A DNA stretch of 36,505 nt from Glomus cerebriforme. Taxonomy: Eukaryota > Glomeromycota > Glomeromycetes > Glomerales > Glomeraceae. The position numbers and the translations under genes were made by a program. How positions within the stretch are numbered: the first letter of the stretch is position 1; each line of letters begins with the position of its first letter. Shown piece by piece: positions 10,371-21,568 of this stretch. The stretch covers positions 1 through 36,505 of the forward strand of contig QKYT01000961.1 in the NCBI GenBank assembly GCA_003550305.1. Reading direction: 5' to 3'. The notes beneath the pieces are model-generated. The model did no database searches, was not told the DNA's origin, and saw only the letters and a list, made by a program, of their open reading frames with translations.

Positions 10371-11245
10371 TTAATTAAATAAATAAATTTTATGATAAAT
10401 TTAATATTAAATAATTAAATTGCAATAATTTATTTATCTTATTTCAGTTTTCTTTGGTCTTTTCTTCATTATTATTAAAATAATTACTTAATATTTTTTT
10501 TTGAGAAGTAATATACTTACTTATTTTCTTTAAAAATTCTTTTTCAATCTTTATTAGTTATTAATTGACTGAATTTCTTATTTTACTTCTTTTTCTTATT
10601 TATAAGTAACATTATAGTTTTCTTTAAATATTATTAAATTACTTTTGGATCAGCTTATCCAAATTACTTTTAAATTCCTAAAAATTATTTAATCATAATT
10701 ATTTTTTATTTAGCAGCATTGTATTACTTTAATTATTAGTTTATAATATAAATTTTTATTTGTAATTTAAATAGATATTAATAATAATTATGAATTATTT
10801 TTATCAAGGTATTTTATAATAGAATTTGGTATTCCAAATGTTAGTTATTTAAATTTTTGAAATTCAGTTACAAGATTTATGCTTCAGTTGCTCAAATTGC
10901 ACTTACAGAAAGTTCTAAACTTAGTTAAATATAATAAGTTTAATCATCTCATCAAGGATCATTTAATTAGATTTTTTTAAGTTATAATAAAGGGATACTT
11001 TATAGTAAAAAGATTTATTAAATAGAAAATTACAACAGGTTTATGTATACTTAATAGAATATATAATATAAGTTAAAAAAAAAATATATGATAAGAAGAT
11101 ATACAAGTATTTCAAGGATTTCAAAGATAGGTTTACTAATAATAATTGTAATAGTAATATAGAGGAATTTATTAATCAAAATAATCATAGTATAAATATA
11201 GTTTTAGGCATAGTTAATCATATTAATATAAATAATCACTAAGTA
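10371..11245. other. AT-rich intergenic DNA, no gene seen
   Basis: No supported gene, RNA or structured repeat. Confidence 0.6.
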
Positions 11246-11790
11246 TAGTCAGATCCCTATATAATTACCAGATTCGTTATATCAAAATTGGTAATTATAT
11301 AGAAGTATGATTAATCTAAAAATGATACTGCAATTATTTTTTTAAATCTGCAATATTGCAGAATTTTGAATTGAATTATGTATAGTAATCTGCAATTTCA
11401 TAATTCCAATCATATGATTTATATAAAATACAAAATTGCAAATTACTTGAGATCTAGTAATTAGATTTTGATAAAATTTATACCATTCGAATTCTCTCAT
11501 TAAGACAAATTGAATAATATAAATATCATCTTTCTAATAATATCAATATTGACAGAGATACAATTACACAAACATTTAACAAATTTTGGAAATAAAATAT
11601 GATCCAATGATTGGATTACAATAATCTTTATATTATTAATTCATCTCACAAAGAAAATCTGAATGGTGGTAATTTTATTATTCTAGCATCAATATTGGTG
11701 GAGTTATGCTTTAATAAATTTATAATTTATATAATTTCAGCCAAAATTATGTTAATTTCGGCTGAAATTTGATTAACTTGGCAAAAAATA
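11246..11790. mobile_element. Shorter inverted relative of the DNA transposon (copy B)
   Basis: It begins after TA with TAGTCAGATCCCTATATAAT, matching the right end of copy A with C to T at the first base. The reverse complement follows copy A through CAATATTGCAGA, CATGATTTATATAAAATAC, the ATCAATATTGG target region (about 11690-11703) and TTTCGGCTGAAAT. The opposite terminal repeat is not found, so this copy is truncated near 11790. Its uninterrupted sequence shows copy A before LINE insertion. Confidence 0.65.
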
Positions 11791-12154
11791 AATAAATAAA
11801 TATGGAATTATAAATTAAATTAATAAAAATTGAAATAAATTTAATTATCTTTAAATTATAATTCATAATTTAGCTTTTTTATATTAAACTTTATCTTAGA
11901 ATATTTTTCATCTTATAATGAAGAAAATTTTCAATATTTTTAACATTTATTTATTTCAAATTGGAACAAAATGATTTATATATATTTTATTAAATTTTAC
12001 ACCATTTTATTCAAATTTCAAATTGCTAAATATTGGATAAAAATTCAACTCTACCATATAAATAACTTTCATTATAGATCATTAATTGAATAGCACAATT
12101 CAACCTAAATTCAAATACATGTGGCTGCTGTGCCACATAACTGCGATTTAGCAT
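11791..12154. other. Intergenic DNA upstream of the USP5 gene
   Basis: AT-rich to about 12110, then more balanced base composition towards the start codon at 12224. A 61-codon minus frame at 12026-12211 has no recognisable feature and is not called. Confidence 0.5.
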
Positions 12155-12160
12155 CACGTG
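12155..12160. promoter_or_regulatory. CACGTG E-box upstream of the USP5 start
   Basis: ATCACGTGAT is centred 64-69 bp upstream of the ATG at 12224. TCACGTGA is the palindromic site preferred by class B bHLH proteins such as Cbf1, one of which is encoded at 19171-20158. A regulatory role is inference. Confidence 0.4.
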
Positions 12161-12223
12161 ATTGTCGAGTATATACTGTACATATAAATCGTAAAAATAA
12201 TACTTTCTCAACTATCAATCGAA

Positions 12224-15200
12224 ATGGAGTCTTGTCCGCATATTTTGAGTTCGAATCTGATAGCTCCTTCCACCTTCAGTCAAGTTCATAAGGAGGAGTG
12301 TACGCTTTGTTTTGATTCGCAGGTATAACCAAATTTCAAATTAATTATTTCTTTACGCTTTTTGGGGGTTGGTTCTATTTTTTTTTTTTTTTTTTTTTTG
12401 TTTAATTTAATTTATTAAATAGGACTTAGCGCCAGGCATCGATGTTTGTTTAACTTGTTTCAATGCGGGTTGTAATAGTCCCGAACGTCACCATGCTCAA
12501 ACCCATTATCAAAAGACAAGACACCCTCTAGTTTTAAACATATATCGTTTTTTAAAAGATAAGCTGAAAAGAGTAAGTATGCTTAATCATTTCTGTAATG
12601 TATTGATATTGATATTTTGGATTTGTTTTAATTTATAGGCGGATGCAACTGAAGAACCGCCCCAAAAAATCAGTAAACTCGCGATTCTACCAGAATCTGA
12701 CAAGAATAAATATGAATTTGTTACGCGAGTCAAATGTTATGCATGTGGTGGTGCGGAAATTGATAAAAACCTTGGAAATGTAGTTTATTAATTAAAATTT
12801 GTTTTTTTTTTNTTTTATTTATTAATTTTTTAATTATTGACCCAAAAAGTTGAATAATTTTCAACGTAGTTACCTATCATGATTGATTCAGTCATGACTT
12901 CGTTATCTGCTTCAAAACAGTCTGAAATAAAAGCGTGGGAGGAAGAAATTACTGCGTGTGATCATACACGAAATTTAGAACAGGATCCTTCAAGAAAATT
13001 AGAATCACAAGGTAAATCAAATAATATAATAAATTTATTTTAATAATTAGTATTTATGATTTATCTAATTCGTTTGATTTTATATTTTATAATATAGCTT
13101 TAACACATTGTAATGATTGTGATTTAAAGGAGAATCTTTGGCTTTGCTTAGTTTGTGGTAACCTTGGTTGTGGACGACAACAATATGGGGGAACAGGTGG
13201 AAATGGACATGGGTTAGCCCATTTCGTTAAAACTAAGCATCCAATATCTTGCAAACTTGGAACAATCACTCCAGAAGGAGCAGGTATTAATTTATTAAAG
13301 GCAAATTTGTTTATAAATTGTGATTTGAAATAGTATCTTACTTCGCATTTCACATAGATATTTATTGCTATTTGTGTGATGACCCAAAGTTGGATCCTGC
13401 TTTAGGAAAACATTTGGCTAATTTTGGGATAAACGTTGAATCACAACAAAAAACCGAAAAGAACCTAACGGAATTGGTGTGAATTATTTGATTACAGATC
13501 ACAATTTTTTTTATTTATTTTGTGAGAGTACTTGATTTATTATGAAATCTTTTTTTAGCAACTTGAGCAAAATCTCAAATTTGACTTTAGTATGACTAAT
13601 GAGGATGGTGAAGATCTAGAACCATTATTTGGTCCTGGTTACACTGGTATAAAAAATTTGGGAAATAGGTAAAAGAATTTACAATAAATTATTTATGAAT
13701 AACTGTTGATATTCATAGACTAACAAAGCATTTATGGGGGGAAGTTGTTATATGGCTTCTGTTCTTCAAGCCGTTTTCTCTCTGGATGCTTTTCAACAAA
13801 GGTATGCAAATAAGCTAATTGGAATTTTTTTTTTTAAATTTAAAGTCCATTCGTTCAAAACTAAAAAGCAATTAAAAAAAAAAAGATATTATCCAACAAT
13901 GATGGAGCATCAATTGCAATGTTCGCTAGATCCGGCAAATTGTCTTCAATGTCAATTATCCAAGTTGGCAGATGGTTTACTAAGCGGTCGTTATTCTCAA
14001 CCTGTTCAGACGGATGAAATGGAAAGTAAAATCCGTGGGCAGGATGGTATCACACCTGCTATGTTTAAAACATTAATCGGAAAAGATCATAAAGAATTTG
14101 CCACTATGCGACAGCAGGTTGGAAAAGAATTGAAATTAAATATGATCATTTAAAAAATTTTTTATTAATTTGCTTTTGCAATCAATCAGGACGCTTTTGA
14201 ATTCTTTCAACATCTTATTACAACAATTGAGAGAAAAGAGCATAATAATCCGGAGAATGATCCAACCAAGATTTTTAAGTTTATGACACAACAACGTTTG
14301 CAATGTTTAGAGTGTAAACGGGTGCGTTACAGTAACAACAACGAATCAAGTATATCAATCCCTGTACCAGCACGTAAAATTAAATCGGCGGAGGAAGGTT
14401 CTGAAGAAATATATGAACCTGTAACTTTTGAACAATGTTTAGAATCCTTTACAGCAGATTCTATGATTGAATATTCATGCCCAGCTTGCAATAAAAAAAC
14501 TTCTGCTGTCACGTAAGGATGCATAATATTCCTTTAACTCTCCGATTTCATTGTTATGGTTAACTTATACGGGTCTTATTTATTTCAGAAATATGACATT
14601 TGTGACATTTCCTGAAGTTTTAATTGTTCAGACACGAAGATTTGAATATGAAAATTGGGTTTCTCGTAAAATTAGTAAGGAATATTATAGCTCACATTGC
14701 TTAATCTAAACGATATAAATAATCTTGCTTGTTAATACTTGTAGGTGTTCCTATTCTTTTTGACAAAGAGATTTTAAATTTTGACAATTATATTGCTCAT
14801 GGAAAACAAGAAAATGAGGAACTTTTACCTGAGGAAAAATCTGCTGGTTTGTTTGTCGTATATTCTGATGCTCTTGTTACTGTAGTATGGAGAAGATTTT
14901 TTTTTAAAATTCTAAATCTACATCAGATACTTCGGAACCTATCATTGATGGAGAGGCTCTTAATCAATTACTTGTGATGGGATTTCCTGAAACCAGATGC
15001 AAGAAGGCTTTGATTGCTACTGGAAATAATGGAGCTGAAATAGCTAGTAATTGGCTATTTGAACATATGGATGATCCAGGTAATAACTTGCTTTAATTAA
15101 AATTCTCAACTGAAATTGTTTTTTACTAATCCTTTGAAAATTTTATCTCGAAGATATTGATATTCCAATCTCAAGTTCATCTACTATTGGACCTTCTGAA

Positions 15201-15712
15201 TCTGATATCGCTCAATTAACAGACATGGGATTCACTCAAAATCGGGCCAAAAAAGCTTTAGGAGAAACAGTTTTGCATCCTTTTATTATCCGTTATTTAG
15301 AATTGATATATATATTTTTATTTCTTCTTTATTTATTACATTTATTCATCCTTTATAGAACAATAATGTTGAAAGGGCTATTGAATGGCTCTTTAATCAT
15401 CCAGAAGAGGATTCAAATGAAGATTTACCGATACAATCCGGAGGCATGTGCTTATTATATACACCTTTATATTAATAAGTTTGACAATTATTAATTTATT
15501 TATTCGGATTTTCAGACTCAATATTACCTGCAAATTATCGATTACAATGTGTTATCTCTCATAAAGGTACATCATTACATTGTGGTCATTATGTAGCCCA
15601 TATATACAAAGACCAACGATGGGTTTTGTATAACGATAACAAAGTAGTGAATGCACCTCGACCCCCGTTAGGAGAGTCTTATCTTTATATTTTGCGTAGG
15701 GTTCGAATTTAG
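12224..15712 (+). CDS. UBP14: Ubiquitin carboxyl-terminal hydrolase, Ubp14/USP5 family (16 exons)
   Basis: This cysteine protease family disassembles unanchored polyubiquitin chains. My exon model is 12224-12322, 12423-12572, 12639-12779, 12870-13011, 13098-13283, 13358-13476, 13559-13668, 13745-13801, 13886-14117, 14190-14512, 14589-14674, 14745-14846, 14927-15079, 15154-15269, 15359-15443 and 15516-15712. It totals 2298 nt, or 765 aa, close to yeast Ubp14 (about 780). In order it shows a variant Cys/His finger (about 26-80), a ZnF-UBP domain (about 180-240, HCNDCDLKENLWLC..GNGHGLAHF), the Cys box NLGNSCYM with Cys317 (Ser codon split by intron 7), a CLEC..CPAC zinc ribbon, two UBA domains (about 593-633 and 652-690), and the His box CGHYVAH with His725. 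The UBAs sit between the Cys and His boxes, as in USP5. Intron 15 appears to use a GC donor. The exon 9 acceptor follows a long A run and is the least certain junction. Confidence 0.92.
15444..15515 (+). other. GC-AG intron in the USP5 gene
   Basis: The donor reads GGAG|GCATGT and the acceptor TTTTCAG|ACTCA. Only this GC donor gives phase 1 and joins ..QSG to D-S-I-L-P ahead of the His box. The nearby GT (GCAT|GTGCTT) gives the wrong phase. Confidence 0.6.
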
Positions 15713-15760
15713 TAAATAATGATTAAATTTATAAGTATATTGTATATACATATTTGAAAT

Positions 15761-15850
15761 TATAATCACGCGACCTAGCCCGGTTTTTACGCGAACCATT
15801 CGCGTTTACAATAAACATATCTGGCGTAAATTCCTCGCGATTATTATAAT
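15761..15850. repeat. Short CpG-containing inverted repeat downstream of USP5
   Basis: TATAATCACGCGA at 15761-15773 pairs with TCGCGATTATTATA near 15835-15848. An inner pair, TTTTTACGCGAA and TTCGCGTTTAC, lies between them. The clustered CpGs contrast with the AT-rich surroundings. It could be a miniature element, or a structured 3' end of the USP5 transcript since it starts 49 bp after the stop codon. Confidence 0.5.
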
Positions 15851-16493
15851 TTGATTATCAAAAATGGAAATTTTATAAAAGCTTCCTATGTGGTTTATTT
15901 GCAAAGGAGAAGCGAGAAAATGATAACAGTTAAGGAAATATGAATTTGAACATAAATATTTAAGTGTACATGTATACCTCGTAATAGCAAAAAGGTATTA
16001 TGACTATTATCCGTGTTATAAAAAAAAAACTACTTCTACTCTAGGTCACCTGATGCTACTAAATCGGCTTTAAAATAATCTTTTTTTTTTTTTTTTTACG
16101 AAAATCGACGAAGGCAACTTTTTAAAATCTTTTAAATATTATCCATGAACAACGAATGAATAAATATCTATTGATAGACATGCAAGATTTTTCAATATGT
16201 TAACCGTACGAATTAATGAAATTCTATTGCTACGATCGCAATTGGAATAGGCCTTTGGAATACCAAAATTGGGTTAAAGGTGAAGCAGGGTCATTGAATG
16301 ATAAGTTAAAAAGTAAATAGAAATGATAAACTTTATGAATATGCTTATCAGATTTGGATTCAATTTATCTAATCCTCTATAATTTATAAATTTTTTTACA
16401 CTTTATTTAATTTAAAGTACATATCGTATATACGATGTTTGCGTTACACTTTCAGGGTGGCTATTGGCTAATAAATTTATTATCCGGAAATTA
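15851..16493. other. Intergenic region between convergent genes
   Basis: It lies between the 3' ends of the USP5 gene (+) and the transporter (-). It contains homopolymer runs at 16021-16029 and 16081-16097. No gene is seen; it presumably holds both 3' UTRs. Confidence 0.6.
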
Positions 16494-18524
16494 CTATTGT
16501 GTCTCTTCCTGTCCCATTCTATTAAGTATCGAATATTTATGCTTATTAGCTTGAAAGATAAATATATCAGCAAATATGTATAACATCAAAGTAAAGATTG
16601 CCAATGCGGTCATAGACTGAAACATTAAGATAGGACTTCTAGAATAGATAGCAGCTCCAATAATTGCTCCGATTCCGGAAGATAAACTTTGGAAAGTTCC
16701 ATAATAAATGCCAATATACGTTGCTTGCAATGTATTTGGAGCAAGGCTGCTGGTAATTTCTACTCCAGCTGTCCATATTAATGCAAACGTAACTCCTTGT
16801 AACTTTTGAATTTTTAAATAAGTAAGTTCATATTAAAAGAAACCAATAAAACTAAAAGATATTATTACCGACTCTATAGGTAATGCCATCCATGATTTCA
16901 TATTATTTCCAAGAAATCCATATAAACCAGTTCTGATAATGAGGGCAAGCTGACCTGCGATCATCATATTTCGAGGTCCGAAAAATTCCATAAGCTTTTT
17001 AGTATAATTTAAACATACAATTTCTAAAGATATTCCCGAGATAACGGTGAAGCCCATTATTGTTCCACTAGCGTCAAAAGTTTCTGATATTGATAAACAT
17101 ATATTATTATTAAAACATTAAAACATGAGATAACTACAGCCTAAAATAAAAATCATACCTGAAAGATACAACAAAAGATACATCGCACTTACAGCTTTCA
17201 CAATTGTAACTAAAAGCGTAATAAAAAGAAAAAACAAAAATCGTGGATCTTCTAGTAACCGTAATAATAAATTCGAGAAAGAAATGTCTTTGTTAGATTT
17301 TTTTGTGTTACTTTCTTCAATATTTGCAGAATTCATTAAAACATCAGTATTATCGTCATTAACTATCGAATCTAGTTCTAAATTATCGCTACTTAAAAGT
17401 TTAATGTCCTTTCGACAAGCATTAAAATCATCCGTGCTCGTACTAATTATAAGTCCAGTAAGTCCTCCCATCTACGTTATTTCAAAATAATTTAGCTAAG
17501 TTTCACAGATACTCATTTATAATGAAGAACTATTATTGTGATACGAACCATACATAAATAACTTATAAATATCATGTGAATATCAGTTAAATCAATTAAT
17601 AGTCCTTTAAATTCGATGAGGAAACAATTAGTAAATTATCGGAGTAGTAACTTGAATAAACTTAAGAAAAATCAAAAATGCTGATTTTTCAATTCACTTT
17701 AATACCTGAAAACGAAGCAGCTACACCACAAGATAAAGTTCCCCAAAGACGCTGATCGAAATGTATAAAAGATCAACTAATTAATTATTGCTCAATTCGA
17801 TAAAAATTGCTAAAGAAAATCCTTCATTATTATAACCAAATTATAAAATTTTAATATAATTTCGCTTTCTTAATTGAGAGTCGACATATAAATTAAAGGT
17901 ATTATCTTCGATTCACATATTGCACATGATTTATTTGATCGGTTATTCTAACAGATGATGAACACGCTGTTGACTGTACCTGCCGACCATATTCTGCTTG
18001 TTTTCCTTCCTTTTTTAATGTACCTAGATAATATGAATAGATAAAAAAAACATATAATATTAACCATAATATTGACTGATTTATTTTAAAAAAAAAGATC
18101 TACCTATTGTAAAATTATCAACTAAAGGAGAAATTCCTCCGTTAAATAAGGCATAAAAGAAGAAAAGGAACAACAGTCCTTCAAAGCCAACAACTTTTCC
18201 AAATAAAGGAATACTACTTGTAATACTAGCTGCGAATACTATACAAATTAAAAGTACAAATCTATGCGCGTTGAATTTATCGGCAAAAAACTAAAAGAAC
18301 TTATAATTTAGTATTGTAGAGTAACCGAAAACTAAAGGAAAATATATACGAACTGTCCATATTGCAGCACTGAAAAATTCAACAAAAGGAGTTATCGAAA
18401 GTAAAAAACCGATTTGTTCTTTTTTTATCAATAAAGCTTTAGAGAGAAACAAGGGCATATAAGGAAATACGGAGCAAACTGCTGCAAAGAAAAAAATATA
18501 CAAAAATTTAATTCTCAAGCGCAT
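16494..18524 (-). CDS. MFS transporter, MFS_1_like / MFSD6-like (8 exons)
   Basis: This is a predicted polytopic membrane transporter of the major facilitator superfamily; the substrate cannot be read from sequence. The minus-strand exons are 18524-18354, 18290-18104, 18023-17980, 17751-17706, 17604-17549, 17471-17159, 17083-16869 and 16802-16494, totalling 1341 nt or 446 aa. The start MRLRIKFLYIFFF leads into TM1 and TM2, followed by FADKFNAHRF, a TM2-TM3 cytoplasmic loop motif. A polar Asp/Asn/Ser-rich segment (about residues 178-230) is the usual central loop between TM6 and TM7. The motif LQGVTFALIWTAGVE (345-359) followed by NTLQATYIGIYYG is typical of MFSD6/LacY-like proteins. The length is normal for a 12-TM carrier. 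Introns 1 and 5 would use an unusual GTTCGT donor; both are supported by frame and by the family pattern (GLLIDLT in the small 56-nt exon). Confidence 0.85.
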
Positions 18525-19170
18525 TTTGATAAGCGGTCAAATATAAAATCTTAATACATTTTTAAATGATCTGAAGTGATAATAAAAATGTGACAATATT
18601 GATGTGAGGTAATTATTCTCAATACAACTTTTAAACAATGTTTAAACATTTGGTTCAAATTTAAAGAAATATAAGCTAAATTTATTGTTTTTTTATTTAA
18701 GCAATATTGAAATTATTTGTATTATACTTTTGGATATCAGAAAGGGAATTTGTAATACTTTTATTGTGTTAAGAATTTGATAAAAGTCCCAAGAATTACC
18801 CTCTAAGAAATTTACAAAAAAAAAACACATGGGATTTACTAAACACAACTCATAAAAAATCACATATTTAAGGCCATCAATAGATATTAGTATAATTGTA
18901 ACTGTAATCAAAGAAACATTCATACTATATAGTATCATATCAAACATATATCATATAAAAAAAAAAGGAAAAAAAAAAACAAAACTATATCTGATGTCAA
19001 AAATTTTTTTTAAAATAATATGGAAGCAAACGTCCACCAACAAAAAAAAACATCATATACTGCAAAAAAAAAATTATACTCAATTTCCGAAGATAATGAG
19101 TCAGCTTCCAAATTTCTAAACTACAATATCGACCAACACCTTAAAAATTTAATATTAAAATGTTATTAAA
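18525..19170. other. Intergenic region between transporter and bHLH genes
   Basis: It holds the transporter promoter and the bHLH 3' UTR. An 84-codon minus frame at 18693-18947 is hydrophobic and AT-driven, with no recognised motif; I do not call it a gene. A-rich tracts lie at 18957-18978 (minus strand T-rich). Confidence 0.5.
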
Positions 19171-20158
19171 TCAATCAGTTCGCTGCTTCTTTTTTGATGG
19201 ACCCTGTAGTTCTTCTAATTCTACCCTAAGTCTTCCATTTTCAGTTTTAAGCATCTCCACTTGTGTTTGTAATTCCTGAATGGCTTGATCTGTCAACAAT
19301 TTCTCCAATGTCCACTTTTCGATGTTCGCAGCTTCATTCTCCTTAAGTTGTTGGATATATTGAACTGCCCTATTAAGAATGCTTCCTTTATTTTTCTCAC
19401 AACCAGGTACAATTTTGGCTAATTCATTAATACCAGCGTTGATCGTATCGCGACGACGACGCTCAACTTCTTTGTGATTTTCACGACGTTGTCGATGCCA
19501 TTCTTCACTACCAACGGGAGGTTTACCACTTGGTGTTGTCTGAGGTGTCGTCGTAGCAGATAATGAATTGGTTCTTAACGGAGTATGTTGCTGAACTTGT
19601 TGTGTCTGTTGAACAGCATGTTGAGGAGTGAGTGGCGCTGGTTGAATAGGTAAAGGAGCAGGATGGATCGTTACTGGATCCTGCTTTTGTTGAGGAGTGG
19701 AAGGAAGTTGCACCTGAACAAGGTTTTGTTGTCCACTAGAACTAAATGTCAAAAAAGATGGTCTTTGATTTAAATAGATTAAAATAAATATATAAAATAT
19801 TATATTTATAATAATTTACCTGGGTTGGATCGAGGTTGTGTTACTTTTTTGTTGGGTTTGAGTTTGAGTTTGTGTTGATGCTGGTGCAGTTAAAGAAGCC
19901 GTTTGAGCTTCATCCTTTGTTGAGACAATTTTTGTCGGTTTTTGGGGGTTTTCTTTGTAAACATTCTATTTGAAATTATAAATTAGTAAATAAATGATAT
20001 ATAAACTTCAAACAGAAATTACAATTGTAGAAAGAACAACTGCAATTACACTGTTACTACACACACACTGATCGCGCGCGCAACTTTTATAAAACAAAAA
20101 ATGAAACCAAACAAAAATAACTTGCCATTTTTAAAAGTGTGGCTTCTTCGGTAGACAT
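19171..20158 (-). CDS. CBF1: Cbf1-like bHLH-leucine zipper transcription factor (3 exons)
   Basis: This is a predicted nuclear DNA-binding protein of the Cbf1 type, a family that binds RTCACRTG sites and in yeast acts at centromeres and in methionine/phosphate gene control. The minus-strand exons are 20158-20126, 19965-19820 and 19741-19171, totalling 750 nt or 249 aa. Residues 60-140 are Gln/Pro/Thr-rich and likely disordered. The basic region HKEVERRRR (149-157) has His149, Glu153 and Arg157, the class B pattern that reads CACGTG. Helix-loop-helix follows (INELAKIVPG, KGSILNRAVQYIQQLK), then NIEKWTLEKLL, a Cbf1 hallmark, and a coiled coil to about 240. The C-terminal KKKQR may be a nuclear signal. 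The N-terminal MSTEEATLLKM exon joins through a GC donor. An MSTEE start is plausible but rests on that splice. Confidence 0.88.
19966..20125 (-). other. GC-AG first intron of the bHLH gene
   Basis: The donor ATG|GCAAGT is the strong GC-intron consensus and the acceptor is AAATAG|AATG. The 160-bp intron contains an alternating purine-pyrimidine stretch at about 20057-20082 (ACACACACAC, then CGCGCGCGC). Confidence 0.6.
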
Positions 20159-20500
20159 TTTTAAAATATTTCAATATTCAACTAATTTTTAAAGGTTAAC
20201 AGTAAAAAAACCACAACGCGCAAGTACTGTACGTCTCACGGTTTCAAAGGGTTCAAGTCAGGTGAACTGTAAAAACGGTCACGGTTTTTATTGATATTCC
20301 TTCTTGAGAGAAAAGGGGGTCCAAGTCTTCTGGGGGGGAAGGGCAAAGATATGACTGGAAAGCTGGTGATATCTTGTGACCATCTTGTGACATGTAGATG
20401 ACGTAATATTGCTGAAAATGGTGATATGCATCATTTTAGTACATTGTCATACATTTACTTCACCACAAACGCAATTCAAACAGTTGATTTTCAGGTGACG
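20159..20500 (-). promoter_or_regulatory. Upstream region of the bHLH gene
   Basis: Base composition is less AT-rich than elsewhere. A CRE/ATF-like TGACGTAA lies near 20399-20406, and CAGGTGAACT near 20260. No CACGTG occurs close to the start, so self-binding at a perfect E-box is not suggested here. Confidence 0.3.
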
Positions 20501-21343
20501 ATGGCTGATGTTGCTTTGATAAAATGTCTGGACTACATACTCGTATTGTGGTCTTGTTATTGTGATCAGATGATACTCAGATGATTATTCAAGAAGTTTA
20601 GCCTGTTACATCGATATGTAAGTAGAGAATGTGATCGAACATTTTGGAAATTTAAAATTGTGATACAGTGATACAGTATTATAATTTATAGTTTTTTTTA
20701 TTATATATGATTCTACCAATCAATTTCTTTCAAATTCTAAGCTTATTTATTATATCGGAATATTTTACTTTTTAAAAAAAAATTATAATCTATAAAGAAA
20801 ATATTACCGAATACAGATCTCTATTTACGCGCGTGCAATTTGTATCACATAATTTTACTTTTTTGGAAGTTTGTACGATATTTATGTGACATTGTAATAT
20901 CACGTGATTTTTTGTAATTTCGGCCAGTATTTAAATTTTCAAAACAAAACAAATAACAGATTATTTCATCAGAAAATTAAATATTACTATTAAAAAAATT
21001 TTAGATCTTTTATAAGACAAAAATATAATTTAGGATTATATATTACAGATTTGAAAGTATTATTGGATTATAAAATAAGATTGTAATATATAATGATTTA
21101 TTGTTTAATTTTTTTAAATATGAAAACAAAATCTAAATATATATAATTATATACTTATATAAAAATATTTTAATCTATATTATATTCAAAATTTTATTTT
21201 AAAGTATTATTATATTTATTTATATAGAAATATTTAGCATTATTTATTATATAAATAAATTTAATAATTTAAGAAAATAAGTTTTAATAAAAACTTTTTA
21301 TATTCTTTTAATATAATAAAATTATTAAAAAGCTTTCTTTTAA
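20501..21343. other. AT-rich intergenic DNA with a MITE-like fragment
   Basis: No gene is seen. At about 20870-20935, a stretch with ATATCACGTGATTTTTTG (CACGTG at 20901-20906) and TTTCGGCCAGTATT resembles interior and end parts of the MULE-type MITE family at 5745 and 32483, but no paired terminal repeat was found. Confidence 0.4.
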
Positions 21344-21560
21344 TTTTTTTTTTTTGAAGACAAGATGAATATAAATTTTTTATTAATGCAAGACAGAGTA
21401 CATTAATGGCATGCTATAAAAAATTTAAATCCATATATACACTCTCTAACCCATTGCAAGGTAGAAAATTGTTGCTTATTGCACTTACATAATATAAATC
21501 CTTAGAATGAAAACTGAAAACAAGGTTTCTTTAGATACAAATTATACTCTGATTCTTCCA
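21344..21560 (-). mobile_element. Short minus-strand non-coding retroelement remnant (alpha)
   Basis: On the minus strand it ends AATAAAAAATTTATATTCAT, then GTCTTC, then a 12-A tail (plus 21355-21344). Its body shares an ordered block with the neighbouring element beta (plus: CTTAGAATGAAAACTGAAAA versus CTCAGAGTGGAGACTGAAA; both then reach GATACTCTGATTCT-like sequence). It has no open frame. It looks like a 5'-truncated copy of the same non-autonomous family. Confidence 0.5.
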
Positions 21561-21568
21561 GTTATTTA

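Noticed and set aside
13087..13353. Minus-strand 88-codon frame
   Set aside because: It is antisense to the ZnF-UBP exon of USP5.
13734..14153. A 139-codon frame starting MGGSCYM as a separate small protein
   Set aside because: Its first codons are intron 7 sequence and its middle reads through intron 8; it is part of the USP5 gene.
18693..18947. 84-codon hydrophobic frame upstream of the transporter
   Set aside because: It consists of AT-rich codons, has a lysine-poor hydrophobic composition typical of random AT-rich DNA, and shows no splice continuity with the transporter.
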